From: Spartobacteria bacterium
GTDB lineage: Bacteria; Verrucomicrobiota; Verrucomicrobiia; Chthoniobacterales; UBA10450
Reading direction: 5' to 3'
Assembly: GCA_003169695.1 (NCBI GenBank)
Contig: PNAS01000073.1
Location: forward strand, 1-64,000
DNA: 64,000 bases
The position numbers and the translations under genes were made by a program. Below are positions 19,602 through 28,953 of the stretch, one piece after another. Under the pieces are notes generated by a model. The model was not told the origin of the DNA. It searched no databases and worked only from the letters and a program-made list of their open reading frames with translations. How positions within the stretch are numbered: the first letter of the stretch is position 1; every line of letters starts with the position of its first letter.

Positions 19602-20540
19602 ATGCTTTCCATCAATGAAGCGACGGCGGAGCGCGGTGCCTGGCGCGCAGTTCCGCAAGGTTGGCGGCAGTTGTATGGCGACTTCGATCGCCTCGGGGTC
19701 AGCGTCGAATGGCACGATTTCAAGACAAAGCGGCCGCTCGATTGGGGACTGAGCTTTCATCCGCGCAGCGTCGAATTCTGCCTGAACGTGGAAGGGCGCG
19801 GGGCGGTCGGCGACCAATCGCAAGCTGATTACGTTCCGGGCAGCGCTGGTTACTACGCGCTCACGGATCAGCCGTTGCAGGCCTCGCGCCAGGCAGGGGA
19901 CCATCATCAGTTCGTCACTTTGGAATTTTCGCGTGAACATTTGCAGAAGCAGTTGGCCGATTGCGAAGCGGATCTCGATCCACAGCTGCGCGCCGCAGTT
20001 TTTCCCGAGAAAGAGCGATCGATTGTCTCCACCGCCAACCCAATGTCCGTCGAGCAGCACAATGTGGTGGCGACTCTGCTTGAGCCGCCGGTCTCCAAAT
20101 TGGCCCAGAGTCTGTGGTACCAGAGCAAGGCGCTCGAGCTCATGGCGCATTTTCTTTTCACCCCGAAAGATCCCGAGTTGTTTTGCATGCGTCAGAAGCG
20201 GGTCGCGCGCGATCGGGTGGCGCGCACGAAGGAATTGCTTGCGCGCGATCTCGCTCAACCGCCGACGCTCGAGATACTCGGTCGGGAAGTTGGTTGCAGC
20301 CCGTTTTACTTGAGCCGGAGTTTCTCGCGCGAAGTCGGCCTCACCATTCCGCAATACTTGCGCAAACTTCGCATGGAACGTGCGGCCGAGCTCTTGCGCA
20401 TGGGGCACCATAACGTCACGGAGGCCGCGACCGAAGTCGGCTACGCCAGCCTGAGCCATTTCAGCAAAGCATTTTGCGAAACGATCGGCTGCTGCCCGGT
20501 GCTTTATCCGATGGCGAAAAACGTCGTACTCGATCGTTAA
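19602..20540 (+). CDS. AraC-family transcriptional regulator
   Basis: A 312-residue regulator. The N-terminal half is a sensing domain ('RLGVSVEWHDFKTKRPLDWGLSFHPRSVEFCLNVEGRG'). The C-terminal 100 residues carry the double helix-turn-helix: 'KELLARDLAQPPTLEILGREVGCSPFYLSRSFSREVGLTIPQYLRKLRMERAAELL' and 'NVTEAATEVGYASLSHFSKAFCETIGCCPVLY'. I chose ATG 19602 (MLSINEATAERG). Longer in-frame starts lie inside the DUF5996 gene and encode arginine-rich non-homologous sequence. Probably regulates the preceding DUF5996 gene or a distant target (inference). Confidence 0.9.
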   Translation: MLSINEATAERGAWRAVPQGWRQLYGDFDRLGVSVEWHDFKTKRPLDWGLSFHPRSVEFCLNVEGRGAVGDQSQADYVPGSAGYYALTDQPLQASRQAGDHHQFVTLEFSREHLQKQLADCEADLDPQLRAAVFPEKERSIVSTANPMSVEQHNVVATLLEPPVSKLAQSLWYQSKALELMAHFLFTPKDPELFCMRQKRVARDRVARTKELLARDLAQPPTLEILGREVGCSPFYLSRSFSREVGLTIPQYLRKLRMERAAELLRMGHHNVTEAATEVGYASLSHFSKAFCETIGCCPVLYPMAKNVVLDR

Positions 20541-20617
20541 GGGGTTAAGGCGTTAAATCGTTGAAACGCTAAAGCGGCTGTCGCCGCCTCCAGATCATTT
20601 TAACGATTTAACAATCA
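20538..20617. repeat. Intergenic inverted repeat upstream of purH
   Basis: An 11-bp perfect inverted repeat (GTTAAATCGTT at 20552-20562 and AACGATTTAAC at 20602-20612) encloses a small GC-rich hairpin (GCGGC, loop TGTC, GCCGC). It lies between the AraC gene and the GTG start of purH. It could be a terminator for the AraC transcript, a purH leader structure, or a dispersed palindromic repeat. Confidence 0.6.
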
Positions 20618-22147
20618 GTGAAAATCATCCGCGCCCTCATTTCTGTTTCAAATAAGAAAGGCGTGGCCGCCTTCGCCCGCGCCCTCGAGAAGCAAGGCGT
20701 TGATATCATCTCCACCGGCGGCACGGCTGAGTTGCTGCGCAAAGAGGGCGTGCCGGTGCGAGACATATCGAGCTTCACTGATTTTCCGGAAGTGCTGGAG
20801 GGACGCGTCAAGACGCTGCATCCGCGGGTTCACGGCGGCTTGCTCTATAAGCGGGGCAATCCATTACATGAAGCACAGGCAAGGGAATGCGGCTTCCAAC
20901 CGATCGATCTCGTTGTCGTGAATCTCTATCCGTTTGAAGCGACCGTCGCAAAGCCGGGCGTTACCCTCGCGGAAGCCATCGAACAGATCGATATCGGCGG
21001 ACCGTCCCTGATTCGCAGCGCGGCAAAGAATTATGAGTCGGTTACCGTTGTCGTGGATCCAGCCGATTACGACACGGTGCTGGAAGCGATGCGCGATCAC
21101 GAGGGCGAGACGACTTTGAAATTGCGCGAGCGCCTCGCCATCAAAGCGTTCATCAAGACGTCGGACTATGACCGCGCAATCGGAACTTTCCTGAATCAGG
21201 AACAAGCGACAGACGCGTCTTTCTCGCTCTCACTTCCGCTCGTTACGCGCTTACGTTACGGGGAGAATCCGCACCAAACCGCCGCCCTCTACGGCGATTT
21301 CGACCAGCACTTCAAGAAACTGCACGGAAAAGAACTCTCGTTTAACAACATTCTCGATATCAGTGCGGCGAGGACCCTGATCGCCGAATTTTCCGAGCCG
21401 ACCGTTGCGATTCTGAAACACACCAACCCGTGCGGGGTCGGAAGCGATGACGACCTGCGTGAGGCGTGGGAAAAAGCATTCGCGACCGACAAACAGGCGC
21501 CGTTTGGCGGCGTCATCATTTGCAATCGCCCGGTAAACGAATCTCTCGCGAAAGCGATCAGTGAAATTTTCAGCGAAGTGATTATCGCGCCCGAGTTTGA
21601 AGCGAAGGCGCGAACCTTGTTTCAAAAGAAAAAGAACCTGCGACTGATCCGCACGCTCACGCCACTGGCCACGAACAAACAGCCTCAAGACATTCGTTCG
21701 GTTACCGGCGGGCTGTTGGTGCAGGACAAGGATTCCGGCGAGCTCGCCGACCTCGCCACCAAAGTGGTGACTGCGCGCGAGCCGACAGAGAAGGAGATGG
21801 CAGCAATGATTTTCGGCTGGCGTGTCGTCAAGAACGTCAAGTCGAACGCCATCGTCTATGCCGCATTCGATCGCACCCTGGGCATCGGCGCCGGCCAGAT
21901 GTCTCGCGTGGATGCATCACGCATCGCGGTTTGGAAGGCGACCGAAGCCGGAGTATCGCTCGGTGGCAGCGCGGTCGCGAGCGACGCGTTTTTTCCATTC
22001 GCGGATGGGCTCCTTGCTGCCGCCGATGCCGGCGCGACCTGCGCGATCCAGCCTGGGGGATCGGTCCGCGACGAAGAAGTCATTGCTGCCGCCAACGATC
22101 GCGACATGGCGATGATTTTTACCGGAGTGCGTCACTTCCGGCATTGA
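20618..22147 (+). CDS. purH: Bifunctional AICAR formyltransferase / IMP cyclohydrolase
   Basis: A 509-residue enzyme that performs the last two steps of IMP synthesis. The N-terminal cyclohydrolase (MGS-like) domain has '[16 protein letters not shown]', '[11 protein letters not shown]' and '[15 protein letters not shown]'. The C-terminal transformylase domain has '[16 protein letters not shown]' and the catalytic '[10 protein letters not shown]', and ends '[20 protein letters not shown]', the expected family end. Translation starts at GTG 20618, directly after an inverted-repeat intergenic region. A GNAT gene begins about 24 bases downstream. Confidence 0.96.
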   Translation: MKIIRALISVSNKKGVAAFARALEKQGVDIISTGGTAELLRKEGVPVRDISSFTDFPEVLEGRVKTLHPRVHGGLLYKRGNPLHEAQARECGFQPIDLVVVNLYPFEATVAKPGVTLAEAIEQIDIGGPSLIRSAAKNYESVTVVVDPADYDTVLEAMRDHEGETTLKLRERLAIKAFIKTSDYDRAIGTFLNQEQATDASFSLSLPLVTRLRYGENPHQTAALYGDFDQHFKKLHGKELSFNNILDISAARTLIAEFSEPTVAILKHTNPCGVGSDDDLREAWEKAFATDKQAPFGGVIICNRPVNESLAKAISEIFSEVIIAPEFEAKARTLFQKKKNLRLIRTLTPLATNKQPQDIRSVTGGLLVQDKDSGELADLATKVVTAREPTEKEMAAMIFGWRVVKNVKSNAIVYAAFDRTLGIGAGQMSRVDASRIAVWKATEAGVSLGGSAVASDAFFPFADGLLAAADAGATCAIQPGGSVRDEEVIAAANDRDMAMIFTGVRHFRH

Positions 22148-22170
22148 ACCACATCTTGCGGAGTGAGAAC

Positions 22171-22671
22171 TTGATTATCCGCGAAGCGAAACCGGAGGCC
22201 GATTGGCTCACCGGAATCTGGCCGATCTTCCAGGAGGTCGTCCGCGCTGGTGAAACGTATGCCTTCGCTCCGGACATCGAAGAGGCAAGCGCCCGGCAGC
22301 AATGGATGTTGCCCGCGCCGGCCAGGGTTTTCGTGGCCGTCAATGAAGGGGATGGCGCAATCTTTGGCACGTCGTTGCTGAAGGCGAGTCAGCCGGCGCT
22401 CGGCGGACACGTGGCCAACGCTGCTTTCATGGTCGCGACCAAGGCAGCCGGTCACGGCGTGGGTCGCGCCTTGGCAGAGCACGCCATCGAGTGGGCGCGC
22501 CAGGCGAACTTTTCCGCCATGCAATTCAACTTTGTCGTCAGCACCAACGCGCGAGCGATAGCTCTGTGGAAGAATCTCGGTTTTTCGATTGTGGGGACTC
22601 TCCCACGAGCTTTTCAGCATCAGGGGCTCGATCGGAAAGTCGATGCCTTTGTGATGCACCGCTTTCTTTGA
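22171..22671 (+). CDS. GNAT-family N-acetyltransferase
   Basis: From TTG 22171 (LIIREAKPEADWLTGIWPIFQEVV) the product is 166 residues, a normal GNAT size. The acetyl-CoA-binding motif is 'AFMVATKAAGHGVGRALAEHAIEWAR', followed by 'ALWKNLGFSIVGTLPRAFQH' typical of the C-terminal part. A GGAG about 7 bases upstream supports this start. Another in-frame TTG at 22144 overlaps the purH stop. The substrate cannot be told. The sequence resembles general GNATs of the phosphinothricin-acetyltransferase-like kind. Confidence 0.83.
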   Translation: MIIREAKPEADWLTGIWPIFQEVVRAGETYAFAPDIEEASARQQWMLPAPARVFVAVNEGDGAIFGTSLLKASQPALGGHVANAAFMVATKAAGHGVGRALAEHAIEWARQANFSAMQFNFVVSTNARAIALWKNLGFSIVGTLPRAFQHQGLDRKVDAFVMHRFL

Positions 22672-22691
22672 GGCGGGTCTGCGATTCTCGA

Positions 22692-23231
22692 CTAGCTGGC
22701 CGCTCGGCGTGATCCGTGCAGCATTGATCCCTGCACGACCAGGCCGATTACGACGAGAGCGCAAAACAGGATCACCGCTCCACTTTGCGGCAGGACAATC
22801 CCGCTCCCGATGAGATGCGCACCTTCCACGGAGGAGAGAAGAATCAGCACCCAATCGAACAGAGCCAGCAACAGAAGCGCGCCCACAATTCCGCCGATCA
22901 CGAAAGTGATTCCGCGGTAATGCGAGTGATCAACGAAGAATGCCGCCAGCAACGCCGAAGCGAGCCGTCCTCCGGCGACAAAGCCAGCGACCGCAATCGC
23001 CAGTTTCTGCAACATGATTGCGAGCAGGGCGCCGAGAATGCCGAGCCCGAGCGCGATCACCAACGTCATCCAGACCGGTGGATCGTGCATGAAATACGCC
23101 GCTATCTCAACGCCAACCGCAAACCCGAGCGCCGCGACAAAGAGCCAGAAAAGTTTGCGTCCGAACAGTAGAATCACCGTGCCGACGATCACGCCGATAA
23201 TTGGAACCGATAGATTGGTTGGCAAAGTCAT
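22692..23231 (-). CDS. DUF4203-like multi-pass membrane protein
   Basis: A 179-residue protein with about six hydrophobic helices rich in glycine and alanine ('VPIIGVIVGTVILLFGRKLFWLFVAALGFAVGVEIAAYF', 'VIALGLGILGALLAIMLQKLAIAVAGFVAGGRLASALLAAFF', 'GGIVGALLLLALFDWVLILLSSVEGAHLI'). The Gly-rich helices followed by a conserved Trp-Leu and 'SSVEGA' segment resemble DUF4203/TM7S3-like proteins of unknown function. It converges with the GNAT gene across a gap of only 20 bases. Confidence 0.75.
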   Translation of the reverse strand: MTLPTNLSVPIIGVIVGTVILLFGRKLFWLFVAALGFAVGVEIAAYFMHDPPVWMTLVIALGLGILGALLAIMLQKLAIAVAGFVAGGRLASALLAAFFVDHSHYRGITFVIGGIVGALLLLALFDWVLILLSSVEGAHLIGSGIVLPQSGAVILFCALVVIGLVVQGSMLHGSRRAAS

Positions 23232-23270
23232 CCCGCGTAAAAAATCTCGCCGCGCAGACGCGGCTTCGCC

Positions 23271-23543
23271 TCACGCGGTTCGCAGAGGATGTTTGGTAAA
23301 GTAGTTGCGGAGCTGTGACCGCAAGAGTTTTCTGCCAGCCCCGCTCTTGAGATACCGCTCTCTTCCAATTGCATCTGCCTCCTCAGTGTATGCTTCATAA
23401 TAAATTAGATTCCCCGGAGCGCGGTAGCTTGTGGCCCGCGACGCCCCTTCTTGGTGTTCGCTCAAACGCCGGCGTAAGTTGGAAGAATATCCAATGTACA
23501 GTCCCGCGTCGCGAATCGAATGGAGCAGGTAAACGTAAAACAT
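23271..23543 (-). CDS. GIY-YIG nuclease superfamily protein
   Basis: A 90-residue single-domain protein of the UPF0213/YhbQ-like type: 'FYVYLLHSIRDAGLYIGYSSNLRRRLSEHQEG' holds GIY-YIG variants (VYLL ... LYIGYS) with the catalytic arginine region. 'NLIYYEAYTEEADAIGRERYLKSGAGRKLLRSQL' holds the conserved Glu and the C-terminal 'LKSG.GR..L'. These small nuclease-like proteins are abundant in environmental bacteria and may be selfish or repair-related. It begins just after the M28 peptidase gene, which lies upstream on the same strand (15-base gap). Confidence 0.88.
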   Translation of the reverse strand: MFYVYLLHSIRDAGLYIGYSSNLRRRLSEHQEGASRATSYRAPGNLIYYEAYTEEADAIGRERYLKSGAGRKLLRSQLRNYFTKHPLRTA

Positions 23544-23558
23544 TTTTCCATCTTTATC

Positions 23559-25265
23559 TCAATGACCGCGTAAGGCGGAGCCTTTTACGCCGTTCATCAT
23601 TTCATCCCGCTTGGCCTTAAACTCAGTCCCTGCCTTCCATTCTGGATATTTATCGCCGTTCGCGACTTGGTAACCGACTTCGAATAACAACATGGCGTCG
23701 TCAGCTGCGCCTGAAAGATCCCAGGACGGGTCCACTTCATCGGAAGGCTGGTGATAATGTTTCGCGATATATTCGTTGCGCTTTTCCATTCCAAATTCCG
23801 GTGGTTTTCCAATCACGTCTTTGCCGGTTCCCGGATAGAGGGACGGAACGCCGAGCTTGGAAAATTCGAAGTGATCGGCGCGGTAAAAGCCGCCTTTCTC
23901 CGGCTGGCTGTTCGGTTTCAGGAGGCGGCCATGCCGTGCCGCCGCATCTCCGAGCATGTCATCGAGCGTTGAGTTGCCATCGCTCGTATCTTCGATGTCG
24001 CTCGTTTTCCCCCAGGCGCTGACTCCATCGATGTTGATATCTGCGAGTGTTTTCTCAAGCGGGTAAAGCGGATTATTTGCATAATACTTCGCGCCGAGCA
24101 GACCCGCTTCCTCGGCGGTCGTGGCCATGAAAAGGACAGAGCGTTTTGGTGGCGAAGGCAACTTCATGTACGCCTTGGCGATATCTAGAATAGTAGCCAC
24201 GCCAGACGCGTTATCCAACGCGCCATTAAAAATCTGGTCGCCCTTCAATTCTTTATGACGACCGAGATGGTCCCAATGCGCGGTGTACGTGATCCATTCG
24301 TCCTTCAACTTCGGATCGCTGCCGTCGATCTTTCCCACGACGTTGCGCGATTTGAATGAGCGTACGGTTTGTTTCAGATCGAAACTCGCCTTCGCGCCGA
24401 TCGAGACTGGACGGAATTCCTTGGTGATCGCCGCCCTTTTCAGCGCGTCGAAATCCTGACCGCTATCGGCGAGTAATTTTTTCGCGACATCGAGGGTGAT
24501 CCATGACCGCACCGGCACGGCGTCCATGTTCTTGTTCGGGGCGTCGATCTCGAAGTTCTCCTTGGCCCAACTCGTCCTGACGACGGAGTACGGGTAGGCG
24601 GCCGGCTCGGTTTCGTGAATGATCACAGCGGCCGCTGCACCCTTTTGCGCAGCAATTTCATATTTGTAGGTCCAGCGCCCGTAATAAGTCATCGCGCGTC
24701 CCTTGAACATTTTGGGATCCAGCTTGGTGGGATCGGCAGGATCGGGGATCGCCGGGTCGTTGATCAGCATCAAGATCGTTTTGCCGCGGACATCAACACC
24801 TTTGTAATCATCCCAGCCGTATTCTGGCGCGACGATGCCGCAGCCGACAAAAACGACGTCGGTGTTTTCCGCTTTCACTTCCGGTTGCAGACGCGCTGAT
24901 GAAGCGACGTAATCGTCTGGGAATTTCAGCGCTGTGGTTTTGCTGCCCACAGTAAATGAAAGGGTGGGGGCGCAGGTAATTCCGGCGAGCGGAACTTCCT
25001 GAGTATAGGAGCCGTTGGGGTTGCCTGGCTTGAGTCCCATGAACTTGAATTGTTCGATGATGTATTTGACCGAAAGCTCTTCGCCCTTGGAGCCGGGCGC
25101 GCGGCCTTCGAATTCGTCCGAGGCGAGAACCTTGATGTGTTTGAGAAGATCGGCAGCAGTGATGGCATCTTCGGCAGCTTTCGGCGGAAGTGCGGGCGGA
25201 TCGGCCGCAACTGCGAGACCCACGAAGCTCAGTAAACAGATGAGAAAGATATCGGTTCGTTTCAT
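23559..25265 (-). CDS. M28-family metallopeptidase with PA domain, secreted
   Basis: A 568-residue exported peptidase (signal peptide [22 protein letters not shown]). N-terminal helices, then an inserted PA domain (about residues 120-300), then the M28 di-zinc core: '[11 protein letters not shown]' (first His), '[13 protein letters not shown]' (bridging Asp), '[19 protein letters not shown]' (catalytic Glu-Glu), 'DIED' and a final His region '[10 protein letters not shown]'. M28 members with PA domains are aminopeptidases or glutamate-carboxypeptidase-like enzymes in the periplasm. It lies downstream of the M3 peptidase gene, on the same strand, suggesting a shared role in peptide use. Confidence 0.92.
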   Translation of the reverse strand: MKRTDIFLICLLSFVGLAVAADPPALPPKAAEDAITAADLLKHIKVLASDEFEGRAPGSKGEELSVKYIIEQFKFMGLKPGNPNGSYTQEVPLAGITCAPTLSFTVGSKTTALKFPDDYVASSARLQPEVKAENTDVVFVGCGIVAPEYGWDDYKGVDVRGKTILMLINDPAIPDPADPTKLDPKMFKGRAMTYYGRWTYKYEIAAQKGAAAAVIIHETEPAAYPYSVVRTSWAKENFEIDAPNKNMDAVPVRSWITLDVAKKLLADSGQDFDALKRAAITKEFRPVSIGAKASFDLKQTVRSFKSRNVVGKIDGSDPKLKDEWITYTAHWDHLGRHKELKGDQIFNGALDNASGVATILDIAKAYMKLPSPPKRSVLFMATTAEEAGLLGAKYYANNPLYPLEKTLADINIDGVSAWGKTSDIEDTSDGNSTLDDMLGDAAARHGRLLKPNSQPEKGGFYRADHFEFSKLGVPSLYPGTGKDVIGKPPEFGMEKRNEYIAKHYHQPSDEVDPSWDLSGAADDAMLLFEVGYQVANGDKYPEWKAGTEFKAKRDEMMNGVKGSALRGH

Positions 25266-25426
25266 AAGCTTTGTCCGACGGCCTGAGGTATGCCGTCTCC
25301 CTTGGAGCCGGCGTCTTCGCGCACCGAGAATTCACTCGAGGAGCACATGTTTATACGGGTGATGATCGGACTCTGAATGCGTGTTTCATCCGTGTTCATC
25401 CGTGGCAAAACTCTATGACCATGCTG
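25266..25426. repeat. Intergenic region with 'CATCCGTG' repeat remnant
   Basis: This gap between the M28 and M3 peptidase genes contains 'TTTCATCCGTG' followed at once by 'TTCATCCGTGG' (25385-25406), a direct repeat. A similar 'CACCCGTGG' tail occurs at 54337-54345. I see no open reading frame with coding character here. Confidence 0.5.
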
Positions 25427-27565
25427 TTACCGCGCGTTCGGAAGGGGTCTAGCTGGTTCGGTCTTGCTCGCGGCCGCTGCAATCCCGATTTGCTTTAAGA
25501 ACGGCTGGACGGATTGCTTCCGATCGAGAAATTTTTCGATCGACTCTGTGATGTCGCGCGAATCGCCCGGCTCGTAGATGTCGCGTCGTAGCCGCAACCC
25601 CGCCTGCTTGTCCAGGTAACCATCCTTCGCCGACTCGAAGACCGTCGCCATGTCCGCCGCAATCGCATCCGCCCAGGCGTAGCCGTAGTAACCCGCGTCG
25701 TAACCATTCAGATGTCCGAAGTACGAAACGAACGTGGTTTCCGGCGCGATCGGCAGGAAAACCTTTTCCAGGATCGGATTTGAAATCGCGACGCAATCGT
25801 ATGGCTGATTTTCCGGATGCGGACCGTGCAAGGCGAGATCGAGCGACGCGAAGGCAAACTGACGACGATAGTAAACGCCCACCGTGGCAAGTTTCGCGTC
25901 CTTCATTTTGTTAATCGTGTCCGCGGAAATCTTTTTTGCCGGGTCGCTATAGTCGGCCGCGAAAGTGTCGAGCACTTTCTTATCCCAAACCCAGTTTTGC
26001 AGCATCTGCGACGGCGCCTCGACAAAGTCGCCCGGCACATTCGTTCCAGCGAAGCGCGCATACTTCGCACGCGTCACAATCGTATGGAGCGCATGGCCGA
26101 ATTCGTGAAAGAGCGTCTCAACGTCGCCGTGGGTCAGCAGCGACGGTTTACCTTCGCTCGGCGGCGGAAAATTGCACAGCAGCGCGACAGTAGGCCGCTG
26201 ATATTTTCCATCGGGCATAAGCTTTCCGCCGATGATTTCAAACTCCGCGAAGTGATTGAATTTTCCCTCGCGCGGAAACATATCCAGATAGAACATCCCG
26301 AGTGGCTTGTCTGTCGCGGCGTCCGAAACGGCATAGAGCTGGAGATCGTCGATCCATTTTTGTGGCACGGCGATTTTCTCAAATTTCAGCCCGAAGATGC
26401 TTTGGTAGATGTTGAACATCCCTTCCAGCGTCTTCTGGAACGGGAAGTAAACGCGCAACGCCTCGGTGTCGACGGCGTATTTCTGTTTCTTCAGCTGGTT
26501 TTGGTAATAGCGAAAATCCCAAAGTTTGATCTGAGCGTTCGGGTCTTTTGCTTCAGATGACTTTAGCTTGCGCAGCTCCGCGACCTCAGCTTCGAACTTC
26601 GGCTGGCTGCCGGTCACGAGATCGTTGATGTATTTTTCGGCGCCCGCGGCAGATTTTGCCATTTTGACTTCGGTCTGGAAATCTGCCCACGATTTGTAGC
26701 CAAGTCGCAACGCAATCTTATTCCGGAGCGCGAGCATCTGGTTCAACACCGCGACGTTTTTGTCTTTTGCCATGCTGTCGTGGATGACGTAGAGGCGTTT
26801 GCGTATCTCTTCGCTTTTCGCGTTCTCCATCACGGCGGTGTACTGCCACGTGACGTTCGCCTTCACGGTGTAGGCGTCATCGCCAGTTTTGATTCCGGGC
26901 GAAGCTAGGAAACTTTCCGGCACGCCATCGAGTTCCGCTTTCGTGAAAACGGCCGGCGCCTGCACTTCGACAATGTTTGAGTCGAAGTCGGTGCCGAGTT
27001 TCGAAAGGTCCTTGCGCAACTTCTCGACTTCCTGCCGCTTCTCCGGCGGCAAATCGAGTCCGGCGCGCCGATAATCCCGCAATGTTTCCTTCAGCAGTTT
27101 GGCGTCTTCACCGCTCAGCTTTGGGCTCGTTTTCTCGAAGGCCTTGATCGCTTTGTAGACATCCTCGCGATAATCGATTCCGACCGCCCAATCCTCGAAC
27201 AGTTTCACCGCATTTTCCGCGGCGGTGCGCATGGCCGCGGAAGTATTCGTTTCCTTGATTATCGCTGCCTTGTTCGCAGCGACGCGAGCCTGGTAACCGA
27301 GATCGTCGAGCGCAACAATCGTGCTCTTAAAAGTAACTTTCGTCGGATCCTGTGCGCCTATCTGATCGAGTGCCGCATTTGCGCTGGCAATTGCGCTTTT
27401 CATCGAAGCCTCCACGGCCTCGGGCGTCTGGTCCCAGTCGGGAACCGTCAGAATTGAATTCGCTTTCGCCGCCGCGGCGCGAAAGGCATCGGTGGTTTTG
27501 AGATCTTCAGCGCGGGCGGTGACGGCGAGGCTGCAGAAAAGAAGTGAGGCAAGGAGTTGTTTCAT
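25427..27565 (-). CDS. M3-family oligopeptidase / dipeptidyl carboxypeptidase, secreted
   Basis: From ATG 27565 the product is 712 residues with a signal peptide (MKQLLASLLFCSLAVTARAE). The thermolysin-type zinc site is HEFGHALH (from about residue 487), with the downstream glutamate in 'FVEAPSQMLQNWVWD'. The long helical N-terminal half and the ending 'GYYGYAWADAIAADMATVFESA' match Dcp/oligopeptidase A relatives. Expected role: cutting short peptides in the periplasm. It is first in a likely two-peptidase unit with the M28 gene. The extra in-frame residues back to 27589 lack signal character. Confidence 0.93.
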   Translation of the reverse strand: MKQLLASLLFCSLAVTARAEDLKTTDAFRAAAAKANSILTVPDWDQTPEAVEASMKSAIASANAALDQIGAQDPTKVTFKSTIVALDDLGYQARVAANKAAIIKETNTSAAMRTAAENAVKLFEDWAVGIDYREDVYKAIKAFEKTSPKLSGEDAKLLKETLRDYRRAGLDLPPEKRQEVEKLRKDLSKLGTDFDSNIVEVQAPAVFTKAELDGVPESFLASPGIKTGDDAYTVKANVTWQYTAVMENAKSEEIRKRLYVIHDSMAKDKNVAVLNQMLALRNKIALRLGYKSWADFQTEVKMAKSAAGAEKYINDLVTGSQPKFEAEVAELRKLKSSEAKDPNAQIKLWDFRYYQNQLKKQKYAVDTEALRVYFPFQKTLEGMFNIYQSIFGLKFEKIAVPQKWIDDLQLYAVSDAATDKPLGMFYLDMFPREGKFNHFAEFEIIGGKLMPDGKYQRPTVALLCNFPPPSEGKPSLLTHGDVETLFHEFGHALHTIVTRAKYARFAGTNVPGDFVEAPSQMLQNWVWDKKVLDTFAADYSDPAKKISADTINKMKDAKLATVGVYYRRQFAFASLDLALHGPHPENQPYDCVAISNPILEKVFLPIAPETTFVSYFGHLNGYDAGYYGYAWADAIAADMATVFESAKDGYLDKQAGLRLRRDIYEPGDSRDITESIEKFLDRKQSVQPFLKQIGIAAAASKTEPARPLPNAR

Positions 27566-27699
27566 AAAGGAAAAGCGGAACGTGAACATGTTGGAGAAGA
27601 AGAAACCGGTAAAGCGGAATCGCTTTCACAGTGGGCAAGCGCGAAGCGCGATGTTTTTGCGAAAAAGCGCGCGTCATGCGATGAAGAATCGTAGCGAAA

Positions 27700-28281
27700 A
27701 TGCAACCCTACGTCGAAAAATTCCTGCTCGCGTTTATCCCGCTTTTCGTGGCCATCGATCCGATTGGACTCGTCGCAATTTTTCTAGGGCTCGGCGGCCA
27801 CGCCGATGCCAGGCGCCGGCAGCACGAGGGCACGCTCGGGTTGATTACGAGTCTGGCCGTTTCGATCGGCTTCATTTTTCTCGGCAAAATAATCTTTCGC
27901 GCGCTCGGGATCACGGTAGCGGATTTTCAGGTGGCGGGCGGCCTGATCTTGCTCGGCATCGCGGTGCGCGAGCTCTTGGATTTGGGTGGACGCGACCGGT
28001 ACGCAGGCGAAGCGTTTGGAGTGGTGCCCCTCGGGATGCCGCTCATAGCGGGGCCCGCGTTGCTCACCGCGCTCCTCATCCTCGTGGACACAGTCGGGAT
28101 CATGTTCACTGTCTTGGCTTTGCTTGTGAATTTGCTGCTGGTGGGATTCGCATTCCGATACGCCAGCCATTTTACCCGATGGATGGGGCAACAAGGCATG
28201 AAGGGCGTATCGAAACTAATTTCACTATTGCTGGCCGCGATTGCCGTGAGCTTGATCCGGCGTGGATGGCAGACGCCTTAA
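27700..28281 (+). CDS. MarC-family integral membrane protein
   Basis: A 193-residue protein with six membrane helices. The N-terminus 'VEKFLLAFIPLFVAIDPIGLVAIFLGLGG' is the hallmark 'F..AF..LF.AIDP.G..P.F' of MarC/UPF0056. It is followed by 'GFIFLGKIIFRALGITVADFQVAGGLILLGIAVREL', 'VVPLGMPLIAGPALLTALLILVDTVG', and a final 'ISLLLAAIAVSLIRRG'. The function of MarC is not established. The original antibiotic-resistance role was withdrawn. It converges on the CoA-binding gene across a perfect hairpin. Confidence 0.92.
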   Translation: MQPYVEKFLLAFIPLFVAIDPIGLVAIFLGLGGHADARRRQHEGTLGLITSLAVSIGFIFLGKIIFRALGITVADFQVAGGLILLGIAVRELLDLGGRDRYAGEAFGVVPLGMPLIAGPALLTALLILVDTVGIMFTVLALLVNLLLVGFAFRYASHFTRWMGQQGMKGVSKLISLLLAAIAVSLIRRGWQTP

Positions 28282-28315
28282 TGTAGAGGCGCTCACCGCG
28301 GCGAGCGCCTCTACA
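28282..28315. terminator. Perfect 13-bp hairpin, likely bidirectional terminator or palindromic repeat
   Basis: TGTAGAGGCGCTC (28282-28294) and its exact complement GAGCGCCTCTACA (28303-28315) flank an 8-base loop. It fits exactly between the stops of two convergent genes (28281 and 28318). There is no T-run, so it may be a dispersed palindrome that serves as a terminator. A related degenerate core with the same loop (GCTCACCGC) occurs near 40659. Confidence 0.7.
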
Positions 28316-28317
28316 CC

Positions 28318-28698
28318 TTAGAATTGGCCCGTCCGCAGCATCACGAGCGTGCAACCTTCGACAACTTCGATCCCGGCTTCCTCCGCCTTTGCCGCGAGAG
28401 CGCTGTTCTCCGCGCCGGGATTCATGATGATGCGACGCGGTTTTACGCCGATGATTTCGTCGATGAGTGTGTTCGATCGGCTTTCGCCGAGATACAACGT
28501 CACCGTATCGATCGCACCGGGCGCATCAGAAATTCTCGGATAACACTTTTCTCCCAGGATCTCATCGAAGGCGGGATTGATCGGGAGAGTGCGGTGGCCG
28601 TATTCGTGCAGCAGCTGCAAGGCTTGGTAGGCGTAGCGGTCGGGCTTCGGCGAAGCGCCGAGGATAGCTACGGTTTCGACTGAGCGACGTTGATTCAT
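28318..28698 (-). CDS. CoA-binding domain protein
   Basis: A 126-residue Rossmann-fold protein of the YccU-like CoA-binding family: 'VETVAILGASPKPDRYAYQALQLLHEYGHRTLPINP' (nucleotide-binding Gly-rich turn), 'CYPRISDAPGAIDTVTLYL' and 'IMNPGAENSALAAKAEEAGIEVVEGCTLVML'. Such stand-alone domains resemble the N-terminal part of succinyl-CoA ligase alpha chains. Their role is unclear. I use ATG 28698 (MNQRRSVE), since the codons upstream add only MEN. It ends against the hairpin at 28282-28315. Confidence 0.9.
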   Translation of the reverse strand: MNQRRSVETVAILGASPKPDRYAYQALQLLHEYGHRTLPINPAFDEILGEKCYPRISDAPGAIDTVTLYLGESRSNTLIDEIIGVKPRRIIMNPGAENSALAAKAEEAGIEVVEGCTLVMLRTGQF

Positions 28699-28707
28699 GT
28701 TCTCCAA

Positions 28708-28953
28708 ATCGGACGCGTTCGTTGGACAATTGTCAACGGGGTTGGGAAAATGGGAGCGCTGTCACCCCGAGTCGCGCAGACGACGAGGGATCTCGCAACT
28801 GGAAATTGCGGCTCGCTCATCCCAAGGAGGCGCTGAATTGCAGTTGCGAGGTCCTTCGGCGCGCCACGCGAGCCTCGGCATGATATGCTTTTTGCGCTTG
28901 TTTCGAGTCGGTTGGGGTGCAATTTCCCTCATCATCCGTTTAATCCACACCTA
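28708..28953. repeat. Intergenic dispersed-repeat-like imperfect palindrome
   Basis: No gene is visible here. It contains CTCGCAACTG (28792-28801) and its exact complement CAGTTGCGAG (28841-28850). Similarity extends outward (GAGGGATCT against AGGACCT) and inward (GAAATTG against CAATTC), making an imperfect hairpin of more than 20 bp per arm. The entry 'GTCACCCCGAG' and 'CGAGGGATCTCGCAA' resemble multicopy intergenic repeats known from many environmental bacteria. Confidence 0.6.

Noticed and set aside
19554..20459. 301-codon minus-strand frame opposite the AraC gene
   Set aside because: Antisense shadow. The plus strand has the double helix-turn-helix of AraC.
27492..28286. 264-codon plus-strand frame over MarC
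   Set aside because: Different frame from the conserved MarC sequence, arginine-rich, and starts inside the M3 peptidase gene.
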